Origin: Linnemannia hyalina
Lineage: Eukaryota; Mortierellomycota; Mortierellomycetes; Mortierellales; Mortierellaceae
Length of the DNA: 64,000 nucleotides
Assembly (NCBI GenBank): GCA_019671135.1
Contig: JAHRHY010000002.1
Coordinates: forward strand, 3,487,501 to 3,551,500
Direction: 5' to 3'
Part shown: positions 44,204 to 55,203 of the stretch, in pieces
Numbering within the stretch: position 1 is the stretch's first letter
Layout of the letters: the number at the start of each line of letters is the position of its first letter
The notes under the pieces: model-generated
Told to the model about the DNA's origin: nothing
The model's input: the letters and a program-made list of their open reading frames with translations, nothing else
Database searches by the model: none
Translations under genes and position numbers: made by a program

Positions 44204-44890
44204 TCACCGCCATGTACACTCCACAACGTGTATGAGTGGTCGAACAAAGTCCTGACCAGACACTTGCGGATAGTTACCGGGCAGATCCAGAAGATGTCGA
44301 ACGACCCATTGCGGGCCATGCCCAGAGCGAATCTCGCGAGTGTATTGCGGCAGCAGATCCAGCTCCTCCAAACTTGAGAGGCCAGCGATCATGCTAACCA
44401 CAGGCCCTGATCTCGACCCGGCTCCTGATCAAGACACGATGGACTATGATCCTGACCAGATAAGGGCTCATCTTCAACAAGCGACAAGTCATCGCCAAGA
44501 ATTCGGGAAAGGGTATGGTGGAGGTGGTAATAGTGCTAGTGGAGATCGAGGTGGTGGGAAGATAGCAAAGGGATGACTTGTCATTTTTTTCTTGGCTTGA
44601 GACGACTCGGTCAGCTTGGTTAAGAGCGGCAAAGCGAACACTCGTGGAGGTGAGGTGGTCTCGGTTGCGACTGAAGTCTCATATCCCAAGCTGAAGGCAC
44701 GACGGCGCTTTAGGAAATATACAGTCTCTGTCAAGCTGAGGTGGAGAGACTCGACGACCGATATGTTCCTGGCGAGAATACGCAAAGAGTATTGTGTGGC
44801 CAGTACGTTGGACATTGGGTGGTGCTGATGGTAGTTCGGATCGACCGGGGGGGGGGGGGGCTTTTGGATCTTTTGGGTGGCGTGGACCAA
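44204..44890 (-). pseudogene. Possible degraded F-box/LRR fragment
   Basis: Minus-strand open pieces carry leucine-rich segments resembling the repeat part of the F-box proteins elsewhere in this window: YSLRILARNISVVESLHLSL near 44770-44820 and IAGLSSLEELDLLPQYTREI near 44340-44390. They lie in different frames with stops between and no F-box, start or splice sites that would join them. Read as a decayed gene; chance similarity to leucine-rich sequence cannot be excluded. Confidence 0.25.
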
Positions 44891-45270
44891 GTTGAGGGTT
44901 CTTCGAGGATCTGTCTTGGTTATTGAGACTAAGGGTGCGATGGGCTGACTTGAGGCTTGGTGGATGACGGCCTATTGGCCGGACTTTGAATTTTCCGAGT
45001 TTTGGTGAAGTTCCGGGCGAGGCGTCCCTTTAGCGCCAGTGCCAGAGCAAAAATGACAGGCTAGTCTTCACTGTTCCTCGGGATTGAGTATTATCCAGAT
45101 CTCTCACCCCTCCCTCTCTTGACGAATCGCAACTTAGAAAACCCTTACAACGTCTTCCTGTTTTTTTCACTAGCTACATGACTTTGAATGTGTGCAATGT
45201 AGCGGCAGAGATTACATTCATAACCGAACGAGAATAAAGAGTCCAAACCTAGCAAAGTGCTTGCTACAAG

Positions 45271-45298
<28 letters not shown>
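45271..45298. repeat. Poly(A) run of 28
   Basis: An isolated A homopolymer in non-coding sequence; no LINE/SINE body or target duplication recognised beside it. Confidence 0.9.
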
Positions 45299-45302
<4 letters not shown>

Positions 45303-45564
45303 CATGTAGACCCAAGAACGTTGCTCCTGAATGGCTGTCCAGGGGGGACCCACGGCTCTCAAGTCTCGATTGCTCTTCATCCACTTTATGCCTCCTATTA
45401 TTCCAAGAATACACAAGAACAATAGACGAAATGAACAATGAACGAAACAATGGCCTCCTCAAAAAGGCGCGTGTGCTCCACTTCACTTCATTTTATTTTC
45501 CAATCCATCCAGAAGTAAGAGTGGATGTGAGAGTGCATCAAATTCAAGGGAACAAAGGAGGTGA

Positions 45565-47782
45565 TTAGACATTACCCTCAGGATAGGGCGAGTCTGCTCT
45601 GATGTTGTCAACAGTTGGGTAAGGCGAGTCTGGACGTGTGGGTGTCATCGATGGCTGGCGACCACTTGCTGATTCCCTCGGTGCTGCCACTGAAAGACTC
45701 GCCACCACTGTCTCCTCTTCAGGCCTTGCCACTCCTGTCGTCGCCGATGACGATGATGCTGTCTCTCCTGGCTCACAGTTTTCATCCAGAAGCACAGTAG
45801 GCGCCGAGGCTGCAGTCGGGGTCGAACGCACTGGTGCCACAAGGGCTGTCGAGAGTGCAGAGGTTGATGACGAAGAAGAGGCCTCAACTACAGATCCCTC
45901 TGACCCGTATCGACGATTCCGGATTACACGTGCAGCATCCATTGTTGCCTCCAGAGAAATGGCTGCCGATCGCAGAGCGGCTCTTCCTCTGCGAGAAGCC
46001 TCGGCGAAACTGGTGTACCGATCCTCTTCTGGCTGAGCGAGAAATTCCCGTGCACCTCGTCCAGCGTCAAGTCCCGAGTAAAAAGAGAGAGACTCTGAAC
46101 GACTGGTAATCATAGGATCCGACAACCGTCGTCCACTTCTCAACGTTCCAGGAATGCCAGAGGCTGAGGTTGTAGTGATTGATTGGTCAGGCCTACGGCT
46201 CAAAGATGGAATCGCCGTCGAAGGCTGTGCTGGCAAAACGGACGAAGACGAGAATTGACCTTGGCCTCCTGCTCCTCCTGTTCCAGACAAGGTGTCGAGA
46301 AGGGAAGCTGATGCCCGATACCTTTCAAGACGGCGGTTATGCTGTCTCCAGTTTTGTCGGAAGGAGTTATTATATCCCGGCTGTCGGAGTCGTGCCATCC
46401 CAGAGTCATCGAAAACATACCGAGACATCCGCTGCAACCTATCAGCTCTGACTGCCGTCGATGAATCCCAGTAGGACGGCGGTGAAAAGGGAGAGTGGGA
46501 CGAAGGTGGCGACGCAAATGTGGTCGGTGACGATGGCGAAGCCGAGAGTGGAGGATACGGCTGTGTAGACGAAATATAATTACTCTGTCGATTGGCTATC
46601 GATTGCGACGTATTTCTTCCCGGGCTATGAGTTGGTGAAGGGTCCAAGTCGTGCATGGTTCCCATGATCGATCGTGTATGGGCAAGGCTCTCGTAGATCG
46701 AATCATCCGAGGTATCCGAGTCATCCGAGTTGTCGATTTCCAGCAGGGGATTCTGTCTTGATCCCAAAACAGAGGCCCCTGTCCGTTCCCTTGAGCGCCG
46801 TTCCCTTGATCGGTTGAACATCTGAGTCAGGATCTCAAGGTCGGGTCCTGTGGTTCCTTGATCCCAGGGTCTGTGGAATCTTCCTGTGCGTGACGAGCTT
46901 CCGGGTGCGGCTGTTGAATTTGGAGTCAATGATCGCTGTAATCCTCCTCGCACCGCAGTCGTAGCAGCGGTCGGAGAGTCAACGGCTGTGCTTGTCCTGA
47001 CTCCTGTGTTAGAGACACCTGCTTGCTCGCCCTCGCTCTGAGAAGCGTCACTGTGGACTCGATCGTGGTGTTGTTGTTGTGGGTTGTCAAAGGCCAAGGA
47101 AGAGAGTGACGAAGAAAGCGAGGTATAAGGTGAGGATGCGCCTCCTGCTCCTGCGCCTGGTGCGACAGACGAGGCAGTGTGATGGATAGTTGGCGGCCGA
47201 GGGAAGGGCGGGATCCGGTCGTAGGGGTTGGCTCGTCTGTAGCTGCGTGCAGCCTCCTTGACGAGGTATTCAAACACCTGCTTGGTGATGTAGTCGTCGG
47301 TGTTGAAGCAATCGACGAACCGCTCAAAATCGAACGGATATGAAGGCTAATAATAAGTGCCATATAAAGTTTTGTTTTTGGGTTAGTGTTTGTGTGCCTT
47401 TTTCTTAGTTGTCTGCTCGTGCTTGTGTCTGTGGGGTTATGGACATGGGTGTGTGATTGTGGTGATTTTTTTTTTTTTGCACAGTCCTTCCCCTTCCGTT
47501 TTCCCATCCTATAATTGGGAAAGAGGGAGAGGGAATGAGGGAGGGAACAACAACAACGACACTTGGCGCAGTGGGAAGAACACGGAAGGCAAGGGAAAAC
47601 AGCACCAAGGAAAAACAATCAATGAAAAAGACAACATATATCTTCCGTGATAACCCAAGCAAAAAAGAAGTGATTGATCCCCTTACATTCTCCTTATTGA
47701 CGCCGTCGACGATTTTGTCAAACAGGGCTTTAAACTTGAGAACAAGCTCGCCTTCAAAGTCGCGGCTGATAGGGCGACCCAT
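45565..47782 (-). CDS. Uncharacterised protein, helical N-terminus and long Ser-rich tail
   Basis: Not recognised. Exons 47687-47782 and 45565-47346 on the minus strand give 625 residues. Residues 1-85 look folded and helical (ISRDFEGELVLKFKALFDKI; PFDFERFVDCFNTDDYITK; VFEYLVKEAARSYRRANPYD). The remainder is Ser/Thr/Pro/Arg-rich and disordered, with many SP/TP and RRxS-like phosphorylation-type contexts and a His/Gln patch. A weak helix near 465-510 includes FLAQPEEDRYTSFAEASRR. The intron is 340 nt, in phase 0. Coding is supported by a 594-codon open exon joined in frame to a well-formed first exon. Divergent from the next gene. Confidence 0.65.
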
Positions 47783-48413
47783 ATGGCGGTGGCGGCCTTG
47801 GGCTGAGGTTGTGGTAGTGTGGTAGTGGTAGTGGTAGTTTTGATGGTGGCACTTTAGTGTCGTTGGTGGCAGCGGTCAAGGGAGGGCTGGGGGTCCTGGC
47901 AGGAAGAGTAGCGGTGAGACTGTTGACAAAGTCTTTGAGGCGAGGGAGAGCGACGATGAGTAGTGTTGAGTAGAACGAGAGCAGTGGAAGGAGGCGACAA
48001 GAGGCTGCTATCGTGACAGGAAGAGGAGAGAGTGGGAAGGAGCGAAGCGTTGGCGAGGTGGACAGGACGAGAGAGCGGGGTAAAAGGGATATGATACAAC
48101 GGGGATGAGAGTCTCTTTTCTATTGAGGAAGGAAGAGGGTGCGAGATGGCCAAACGAGAAAGGAGGAGGAAGGGAGCGGGATGGGGGATGGGGTTAGAGG
48201 AAAGGGAAAGGAAGGGAAGGGAAGGGAGGAAGGGGAGAGAGGAGTAAAGAAGCGAAGATGGCAATGCAAAAGGCAAAAAATGCAAGACAGACAACGGGTA
48301 GGAGTGGCAATACGAAAATCATTTTTAAGGGGTATTTTGTTTGACTGCCCTTTTTCTGTCGATCACACAAAGTGTCAATTTCTCTCTTGTTCTGTTCTTT
48401 ACCACCGCAAGCC
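47783..48413. other. Divergent intergenic region
   Basis: Between two divergent uncharacterised genes. GGA/CT-rich; a GGAAG-type repeat is near 48205-48240. No gene seen. Confidence 0.5.
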
Positions 48414-51033
48414 ATGAGGCAATGCAAGGACGCAGCAGGACCCTTCAAGAACAGCAACAAGGAAATTACAAAAGCACTCGATCCAAACAGACAGAGGTAA
48501 AGCTTTGTTACGTCCAGGACGAAGGAGACATCCTGCTAAACTCTTCGTCTTTTTCTGGCACAAATATCAAAATTGGTGGCAAACATGAAAAAGGAGCCTC
48601 ACAATCCATGCACAAGGAGAACAAGGCTTGAGTACTAAGAGAGACTACCTCTCACGATCACAGGTACGATGGGCGACATAAAAGGAGTCGAATTCAGTCT
48701 CCCTCCATTCGACGTAGTAGTCTGTTCAAGTTGGCTCGCCATGAGAAAGTGTCAATGTCCAGCCCACATCGCACAGTCAGCTGCTACCCCTGCTGCTGTC
48801 AACAATAACCAAGTGCCAGTGACGATCGTGGATCAGCCTGTCGTCGCAAGTAGGTGCCAGCAACAGAATACGAACTTTCCTGTGATGAATGGTAACACAA
48901 AAAGGCATCTGCATCATTATCGTGTCTTAAAATGCCATTCACAAGGACGCCATCGATCCCCCTAACCAACAGATAATTTTGACTCTCGATTTCATCTTAG
49001 AGCCCGCCTTCGAACTACGGATCCACTGTCGACAAGTCATAGAGTACCTCAGCACCAACGCCACTCCATCACCTCTTAACCCCTCTCCTAGGCCGACTGA
49101 GTCGTGCATCCCTTGTCGAGTCAAGGATGGTCGTGTCTACGTCGAGCATAATCACTTCATCAACGGCATAAAGGTGACATCTTCTGTGGTTCAGGGGCAA
49201 CCTTTCTTGTCTACACTCGACGTTGTCAAGGTGAGCTGAGCTGACCGAAGGGGAAGGAACTTGGAGCGCAGCCGAAATAAGGAGGGGGGGGGAGAAGGCG
49301 GATGGTTGGATAGTGGGACAAAGGAAAGGAAACAGGAGAGAGACCTGGTTTATCGTTTCATGCCACCCTGAAGTGTTTGGCTACGCTGCTTTGCTTATTT
49401 TCCGTTTTTTGTTGATGTCTGGATGTGTAGAACCATCCAATACCCAGGTGGCACTCGTACGGCGTCTCACGGATAGAGCCAGAAGTCTCCCACAACTCCA
49501 CAACTCCAAGCAATAGTACGTTTTCGAAACTCAGCAGTATCCTTGTTTTCTGCATTTGCCAAAGTCAGAATTGCACTAAACAGCTTAAACCTTGATCCTC
49601 TGTATGCTCATTACTTCTTTATTTTATGTCGCCCCCAATTTTTCCAAAACCTTACCTTCACACGTCGTTAGAAGTTTGGCTACACGTTCAAACCAATGAT
49701 CTGCCACCAACAGGGCCACACTTTGCCGAAGCCGTCCTCAAACACGTTACCCTCGACTTCTACTGGACGTCCACCTCCTCCTCTTTAACTATCCTCTACA
49801 CCCGCCTCTCTTCACAGCTCGGCACCACTAGCCTCGACCCAAACAGCATCACCCCAAATGGACACTCACTGGAAACAATGGCAATGATGACAGGTCTCGA
49901 CAGAGTCCTCTTCGCCCTCGCACAGAGACATCCGCTAATTTTTTCCTCCAGGCGGATAAGATGGTTCTGTAACACGATGCGAGATAACAGACGGATCGTG
50001 TTCTCGTTGTTGGGGATCTATCGTAATGCGAACAGTCCTGAGATGAAGGTTTCCATGACCCAGAGTATCCAGGTAACCCTTTTTTACATATGCTTCGACC
50101 CTATTCGCATAGCTCAATGGTTATATCGTCTTTATCCTTAATGATCTTTCATTTTCTTTTCATTCCTCTGGGGGGATACGTGTGAAATAGAGGATACGAA
50201 GGCAATATTCGAGTGTTCCTCAAGGCAATACGCATTTACTTCTCGAAACGGCGCTCGAGGCTATAGCCTACAAGACTGTCATGAATGGGACGACAAAGTC
50301 TAGGACCACCACACGGATAGGACCTCGCCGCGACTTGATCCCCTCTATCCCTATCCCCAACGGCACCAACAATACCGACGCTAACGCTGAGATGCGAGAA
50401 CCAAGAGCAACAAGCATGACCGGCAACGACGCCCGTGAGCCATGGTCGACACACCAAAAACAACAACATTCGGAGAACGAGGACGAAGGAAAAGGAACCA
50501 ATAAGGAGCTGCAGCAGCAGGAAGAAGCTAACAACAACAATGATGATGACGATGCTGGGGACTATTTTCCTTCACCACAATTACCACCATTAGTGCCAAG
50601 AGAGCCCAGTCCTGAACAGGAACATTTCTTGTTTATTTCTTATTCTTTCAACAATAACATCACCAACATCAACCATGAGCAGGGTGCTGCTCATGTTCCT
50701 GACTGTAATACCAGTCCAAATGTCGGAGACGAAATTTGCGAACGTACAGATCTAGCTCTCAACCATCGTCAAACCCAACAACAACAACAACAACGACGAC
50801 AGCGACAGGAGTGCCTCGAATTGGACCTCGAAATGGACGAATGGAGGACCTGCGAGCAGGATGAGCAGGGCGAAGGGGATCAGAGCGATTTTTCAGACTT
50901 TAACGATTTCTCCGAGGAGGAGCAGAACCAGCTATTTGAGGAGAATGGGGGTGGGCTAGTTGACGAGGATGAGGATTTGGAAATGTGGGGGGAGGGGGGA
51001 GGGGGAGGACGAGAGAGGCATGGAGGGATTTAA
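48414..51033 (+). CDS. Uncharacterised multi-exon protein with acidic Gln/Asn-rich tail
   Basis: Not recognised. Proposed exons 48414-48496, 48664-48775, 48973-49230, 49431-49515, 49672-50072 and 50191-51033 give 593 residues. The last four are well supported by phase and GT-AG borders; the first two are tentative, because the third intron needs a weak GTCAGC donor. Folded part: ILTLDFILEPAFELRIHCRQ, RVYVEHNHFINGIKVTSSVV, VWLHVQTNDLPPTGPHFAEA, then helical RRIRWFCNTMRDNRRIVFSL and THLLLETALEAIAYKTVM. The tail from about 330 is Asn/Gln/Glu/Asp-rich, ending in an acidic Gly-rich stretch. The opening region (KRSRIQSPSIRRSS) is basic. Convergent with the second RING gene, 339 nt apart. Confidence 0.5.
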
Positions 51034-51372
51034 TGGTGGTGGAGTCGTGAGGAGCAGGAGCAACAAATCGGGACTCTCGCCTTACCTACCCACGCATACC
51101 CAAGTGAGCAAAGAGTAGCTATCTTTACATCAGCGCATACCAATTGAATGTACGTATCGCGGGTTTTTTTTCCTTCCCAATTTTTTCTTTATATAAAATT
51201 GTGCAGTTTTGCTATTATACAATTAATCGTATTGTTATCTTTTTGTTCGGTGTTTTGTGGCGTTGTTTTGTACATGTGAAGAGTAAGTGCAATGTGTGCG
51301 TGTGCTATGTATATAGTAAAAAAAAAAAGTGGCAGAGAAAGAAATAAAATGACGTACTCCGAGACGCGAAAC
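51034..51372. other. Convergent 3' intergenic region
   Basis: A/T-rich sequence between the uncharacterised gene (+) and the RING gene (-). No gene seen. Confidence 0.6.
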
Positions 51373-54300
51373 CTAGATGCCACGTTTACATTTCGGACAG
51401 AACGCGTTCCTGACCAACCAGCGATCAACACAATTGCGATGGAACAGATGGTTGCAATACAAGTGTCGCAATTCGTCTCCGTCTTCAAAGTCCGAGAGAC
51501 AGATGGCGCATTCTTGGTCGCCGTTGTTGAACTCCTCTTCTTGCGCTTGTACCTCCTGTGCCTGCAGAGTCTGGTGGGGTTGGGGGAGGTCATCGGATTC
51601 TTCGGCAATGGAGACGGCAACGGAGGCGGCAACTGATCCCAGTGGCGATAATAAGGGCGAGGAGGTCTTGGAACTTGTGGCTGAAAGTGTGCCGATGCTG
51701 AGCGGTGCAGGGAGAGATGCGATTGCGGGCTGAGCGAGTGCTATTGGGACAGGCGTTGAGGTCGTAGGGGTTGAGTCACGGGCCGACGGTGTTTCGGAGT
51801 GCGAGGCGGCGAGGCTGTGGTTGCTGGTGTTGTTGCTGGCCTGGCCGGTGTTACAATTCCGTTGGTGTCTTTCTGGGAACACGACCTCAGATACACACGT
51901 CGGGTACCCTCCAGCTCCAGCAGCAGTGTCTGTCACAGCTGCCTGTGCAACTGTTCCAGTTCCAGATCCAAATCCTGAATTGGCAGTAGTAGCCGAGGAG
52001 GGTATAGTTTGAAGCGGTGTGGATGCAGGGACGATTGGTGAGGCAGTTTGCCGACGAGCCGTGTCGACTTCTGTCATCTCCTGCACCTGCCCGGACGACG
52101 TACAGGGAATAGAGGGCATGTTGGACGACAACACCGATCCAGTGGTCGTTGAAGATCGGGACCGTCCATGCCTAGAGCTTGCGTACGATGGAACAGGAGG
52201 AGTGCTGCAGATAATCGAAAGATTGGCTGACATCCTGTTGAGTACATCGTTTTGGGTGTCACGTCCGTTACCGTATCCGCATCTACGAGGTTGAGGCATG
52301 GCCAGCGCCACAGGTCGATCTCCATCTGGACGAGTTCCTGTCACAACGACTTGATCCTGTTGCTGCTGTGGTTGTTGTCCAGAACTGGTGTTGGTAAGAT
52401 TGGCAGCAGTCATGGCCGCGACCGCAGAGGGAGAAGTCATGACAGGTCGCCCACCAGGCTTCTTGTAAATAACAATCGGTATGGCCATCATCGCCGGCGA
52501 CAACTTCAAATTCTCCACTGCTCCAAACCCACCCCCACGACCATTCTCCGCATCCTCCAACGACCTCTCAACTTGATTTAGATCTGTAGTATTAGTCGTT
52601 CCCTCACTCTGGTACCCTCCATTCATCCGACTGATGGCCTGCCTCTGCACCAATCCCCAGTAACTGAGTGGCCAAAACGCGAGGTACATGACAAGATACG
52701 AGAAATAGAGGAAGAGGAGGATGAGGAGGAGGAGTGAGAGGAAGGCGAAAAAAGGGACGAGGCCAATACACGCGAACCATAATGCGACTCCTGTGATGAT
52801 CGGGTATGCGGAGAGGTAGTTGGATGACGCGTAGAAGAGGACGTAGAATTGTCCAAAGATAAGCATCGCATATCCATGCCACGTAAACAAGTGACTCATA
52901 CTAGCAAAGGATTAACAAGAGAAAGAAAGAAGTTAGTGTGTTGACCTCATTAACACCTCGCATATCGTACTTTCGTAGCCAAACTCAGGACGTACTAGAT
53001 GGCAACTCCGTTATGTCGCTCCTCGTCAATATCAGGATCCGGTTCCGTAAGATTAAGAGGGAGTCGGTAAAGAGCACGATCTGCCATTAGGAGAGTCGCA
53101 ATCCACTTGCGCACCACAAACGCTACCAGGAAGATCTTGAGGTATACGCTTGGGACCTCCCAATTCAAAACCAGGGCCGCGACCGCCAACACCGTCTATT
53201 CCAAAATGAGAATGAGCACAAAACGAACCATGTGCATGAATAGAAAGAAAACGTTAGTAAATTAGGTTGCGTAATGCGAAGTACAAATTAGGGTAGGTGC
53301 ATCCATCCCATCCCGTTCTCCCTGGTGGCTGCGACTCTCTCTCTCCCTCGCTCTTGGGTCAAATAGAAAGAGGAATAAGGAGTGCGAGAGGGATAGGGTT
53401 AGGGATGATTGAGTGTGAGAAGGGGAAACCCCCCTCTCCCTTCTTTTAAACGCCGAGAGAGGATCAGATGGTGAACGCTCAATACACACTTCCCAAACGT
53501 TTAGCGTCCCTGAGTGGAGTGTCGCTCCAAATCAAAACGTCCTCTCCTGCAGACAAACACTAAAAAGAAATCTAATAAACATGCTTGTTTGTTGTTGTTT
53601 GTTTGTCCCGTTCCCTCGTTTGTTGTGTTTGTGTGTCATGCCGTTCATTTCACATCGATGCAAGGCAAGAAAGGAAGGAGACGGCTGGAGGAAAGAGGAG
53701 GGAAGAGGAGGGAAGAGAAGAGAAGGGGGGAAATGGTAAAATACAACGACAAAGAAGGAGAAGGTGGCAATGGTGTATGTAGGTAGGAGTACGGTTCGTT
53801 GCAACGAACAAGGGGGAAAGTGAGGAGAGGGAGGAGGGTCGAGAACGTCGGTGTATTATGCATAAGAATAATAATAGGGTGCATCAGATAAAAAAAACTT
53901 ACAAATAGCACGCTGGAAAAGAATGCAGTCGAGATGGCCCAGCTCATGCTAGAGGTCCGATCACTCCATGCTTTCCTGATCTGCGGCAAGTAATGGCGTG
54001 AGCGGGTGGTGTTGTTGCTGTTGGTTGTGTTGCTGTTCGAGGGCAAGTCAGTGTTGTTGTTGATATTGCTGCTGGCATTGCCGCCGTTGGAACTCCTTTC
54101 TCCGGTGTAAGGGTTGGTGTAGATGGTGTGGGTGTGAGTGTCGATGATGGTGGCATTGAGGGGCACATCTGCGAGGGGGAGGGGAGCTGTAGGGTCGTAG
54201 GGGCGAGAGACATTGCCGAGCAGTTCTCGGAAGGGTATCCTCAGGATGTAGTTTAATGCTCTATACCAGTAGTGAGACATACTCTCCGTGTATACTGGTT

Positions 54301-54458
54301 GTTGTTGCTGTTGCTGAGGGGTGTTATTTGAGGATGATCCTGCAACGACGAGAGAGGATGTTGTGAAGAAGGAGTTGATGGCGTGGTTGCCTGGGTGGGG
54401 TCTGAAGTTGCGTGCTGGGGGTCGCCACCAAGGTCTCGGTGCCTGTTGTTGTTGTTGC

Positions 54459-54514
<56 letters not shown>

Positions 54515-54820
54515 TTGTTGTTGTTGTTGCTGCTGCTGTTGTTGTTGTTGTTGTTGTTGCTGTTGCTGTTGCTGTTGTGTTTGTGTTGGTGCAGTAGAGG
54601 GCTGTGCAAGCGCAGGTTGGTTTCCTGGTGGAACTGTGCTAATGTTTGTATTTGAGTTTGCGCTTGTTGTCCGTGATGATTGGGATGATGATGGTGATAT
54701 CCTTCCTGCTGCTGCGGATGTGAGGGATGGTGGAGATGATGTGGAAGTCGTTGTCCTGTGTGCCTGTGCCTCGACGTCAGTCAGTGAGGATGAGGGTATA
54801 GGGATCACTATGGATGCCAT
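51373..54820 (-). CDS. Multipass membrane RING-H2 E3 ubiquitin ligase (copy 2, poly-Q)
   Basis: Predicted membrane E3 ligase. Exons 53903-54820, 52996-53195 and 51373-52900 on the minus strand give 881 residues. The disordered N-terminus holds a Gln run of about 45. Hydrophobic helices start near 290 ([20 protein letters not shown]), continue at about 325-345, 380-400 and 405-460. A long Ser/Thr/Pro-rich loop follows, and a RING-H2 at about 837-874 ([17 protein letters not shown]) closes the chain four residues later. Intron phases (0, then 2), helix order and RING placement match the gene at 10901-13114; here the RING is C-terminal with no basic tail. Start set at 54820: an upstream in-frame ATG at 55015 adds only residues translated from a CT microsatellite. 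Confidence 0.82.
54443..54577 (-). repeat. CAA/CAG array encoding about 45 Gln
   Basis: Mostly CAA (TTG/GTT on the + strand) with scattered CAG codons, in the first exon of the second RING gene. It is the longest amino-acid run in the window. Confidence 0.95.
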
Positions 54821-54917
54821 CGTCAAGAGGGAGAGGAGAGAGGAAGTAGAAGAAAAGGTGCCCGTGTGTCCAAAAGCAGACAACAAGGACAACGACAGTA
54901 GAGAAAAAGGGTGAAAG

Positions 54918-54919
<2 letters not shown>

Positions 54920-54953
<34 letters not shown>

Positions 54954-54962
54954 AGAGAGAGA
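54920..54962. repeat. GA microsatellite in the RING copy 2 leader
   Basis: GA units broken once. On the transcribed strand it is a CT-rich leader element about 100 nt before the start codon. Confidence 0.9.
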
Positions 54963-55158
54963 AAAGGAGGGGAACCGGGATCGTTTAAATAGTTTCTCCC
55001 GTTGTCAACGTCCAAACGGGGTGGGGAAGGGGTGTAAGGGAAAGGGAGAGAGGGGTGAGTTTGTGAGAAAGACGGGCGTCAGGGTATGGACCGGCGATAG
55101 AGACACAGGAGGGGACGGAGCGGAGGGAAGGAGGAGAGTAAGAGAGAAGGGAAGTGAA

Positions 55159-55200
<42 letters not shown>
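55159..55200. repeat. GA microsatellite
   Basis: Second GA array upstream of the RING copy 2 gene, about 20 units. Confidence 0.9.

Positions 55201-55203
<3 letters not shown>

Larger units (their letters stand above)
43819..45564. other. 1.7-kb region without an intact gene
   Basis: Holds a possible F-box/LRR relic (separate entry), a 14-nt G run near 44849, a 28-nt A run at 45271-45298 and no supported intact gene. Confidence 0.5.

Noticed and set aside
45271..45298. Poly(A) run as retroposon tail
   Set aside because: No retroelement body or target-site duplication seen; similar runs are scattered through introns and spacers.
50095..50130. tRNA A-box-like TAGCTCAATGG
   Set aside because: No B box (GGTTCRANYCC) or cloverleaf follows; it lies within a predicted intron.
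54823..55015. Upstream in-frame start for the second RING gene
   Set aside because: Extension is translation of a CT microsatellite (Ser-Leu run); ATG at 54820 starts normal sequence.
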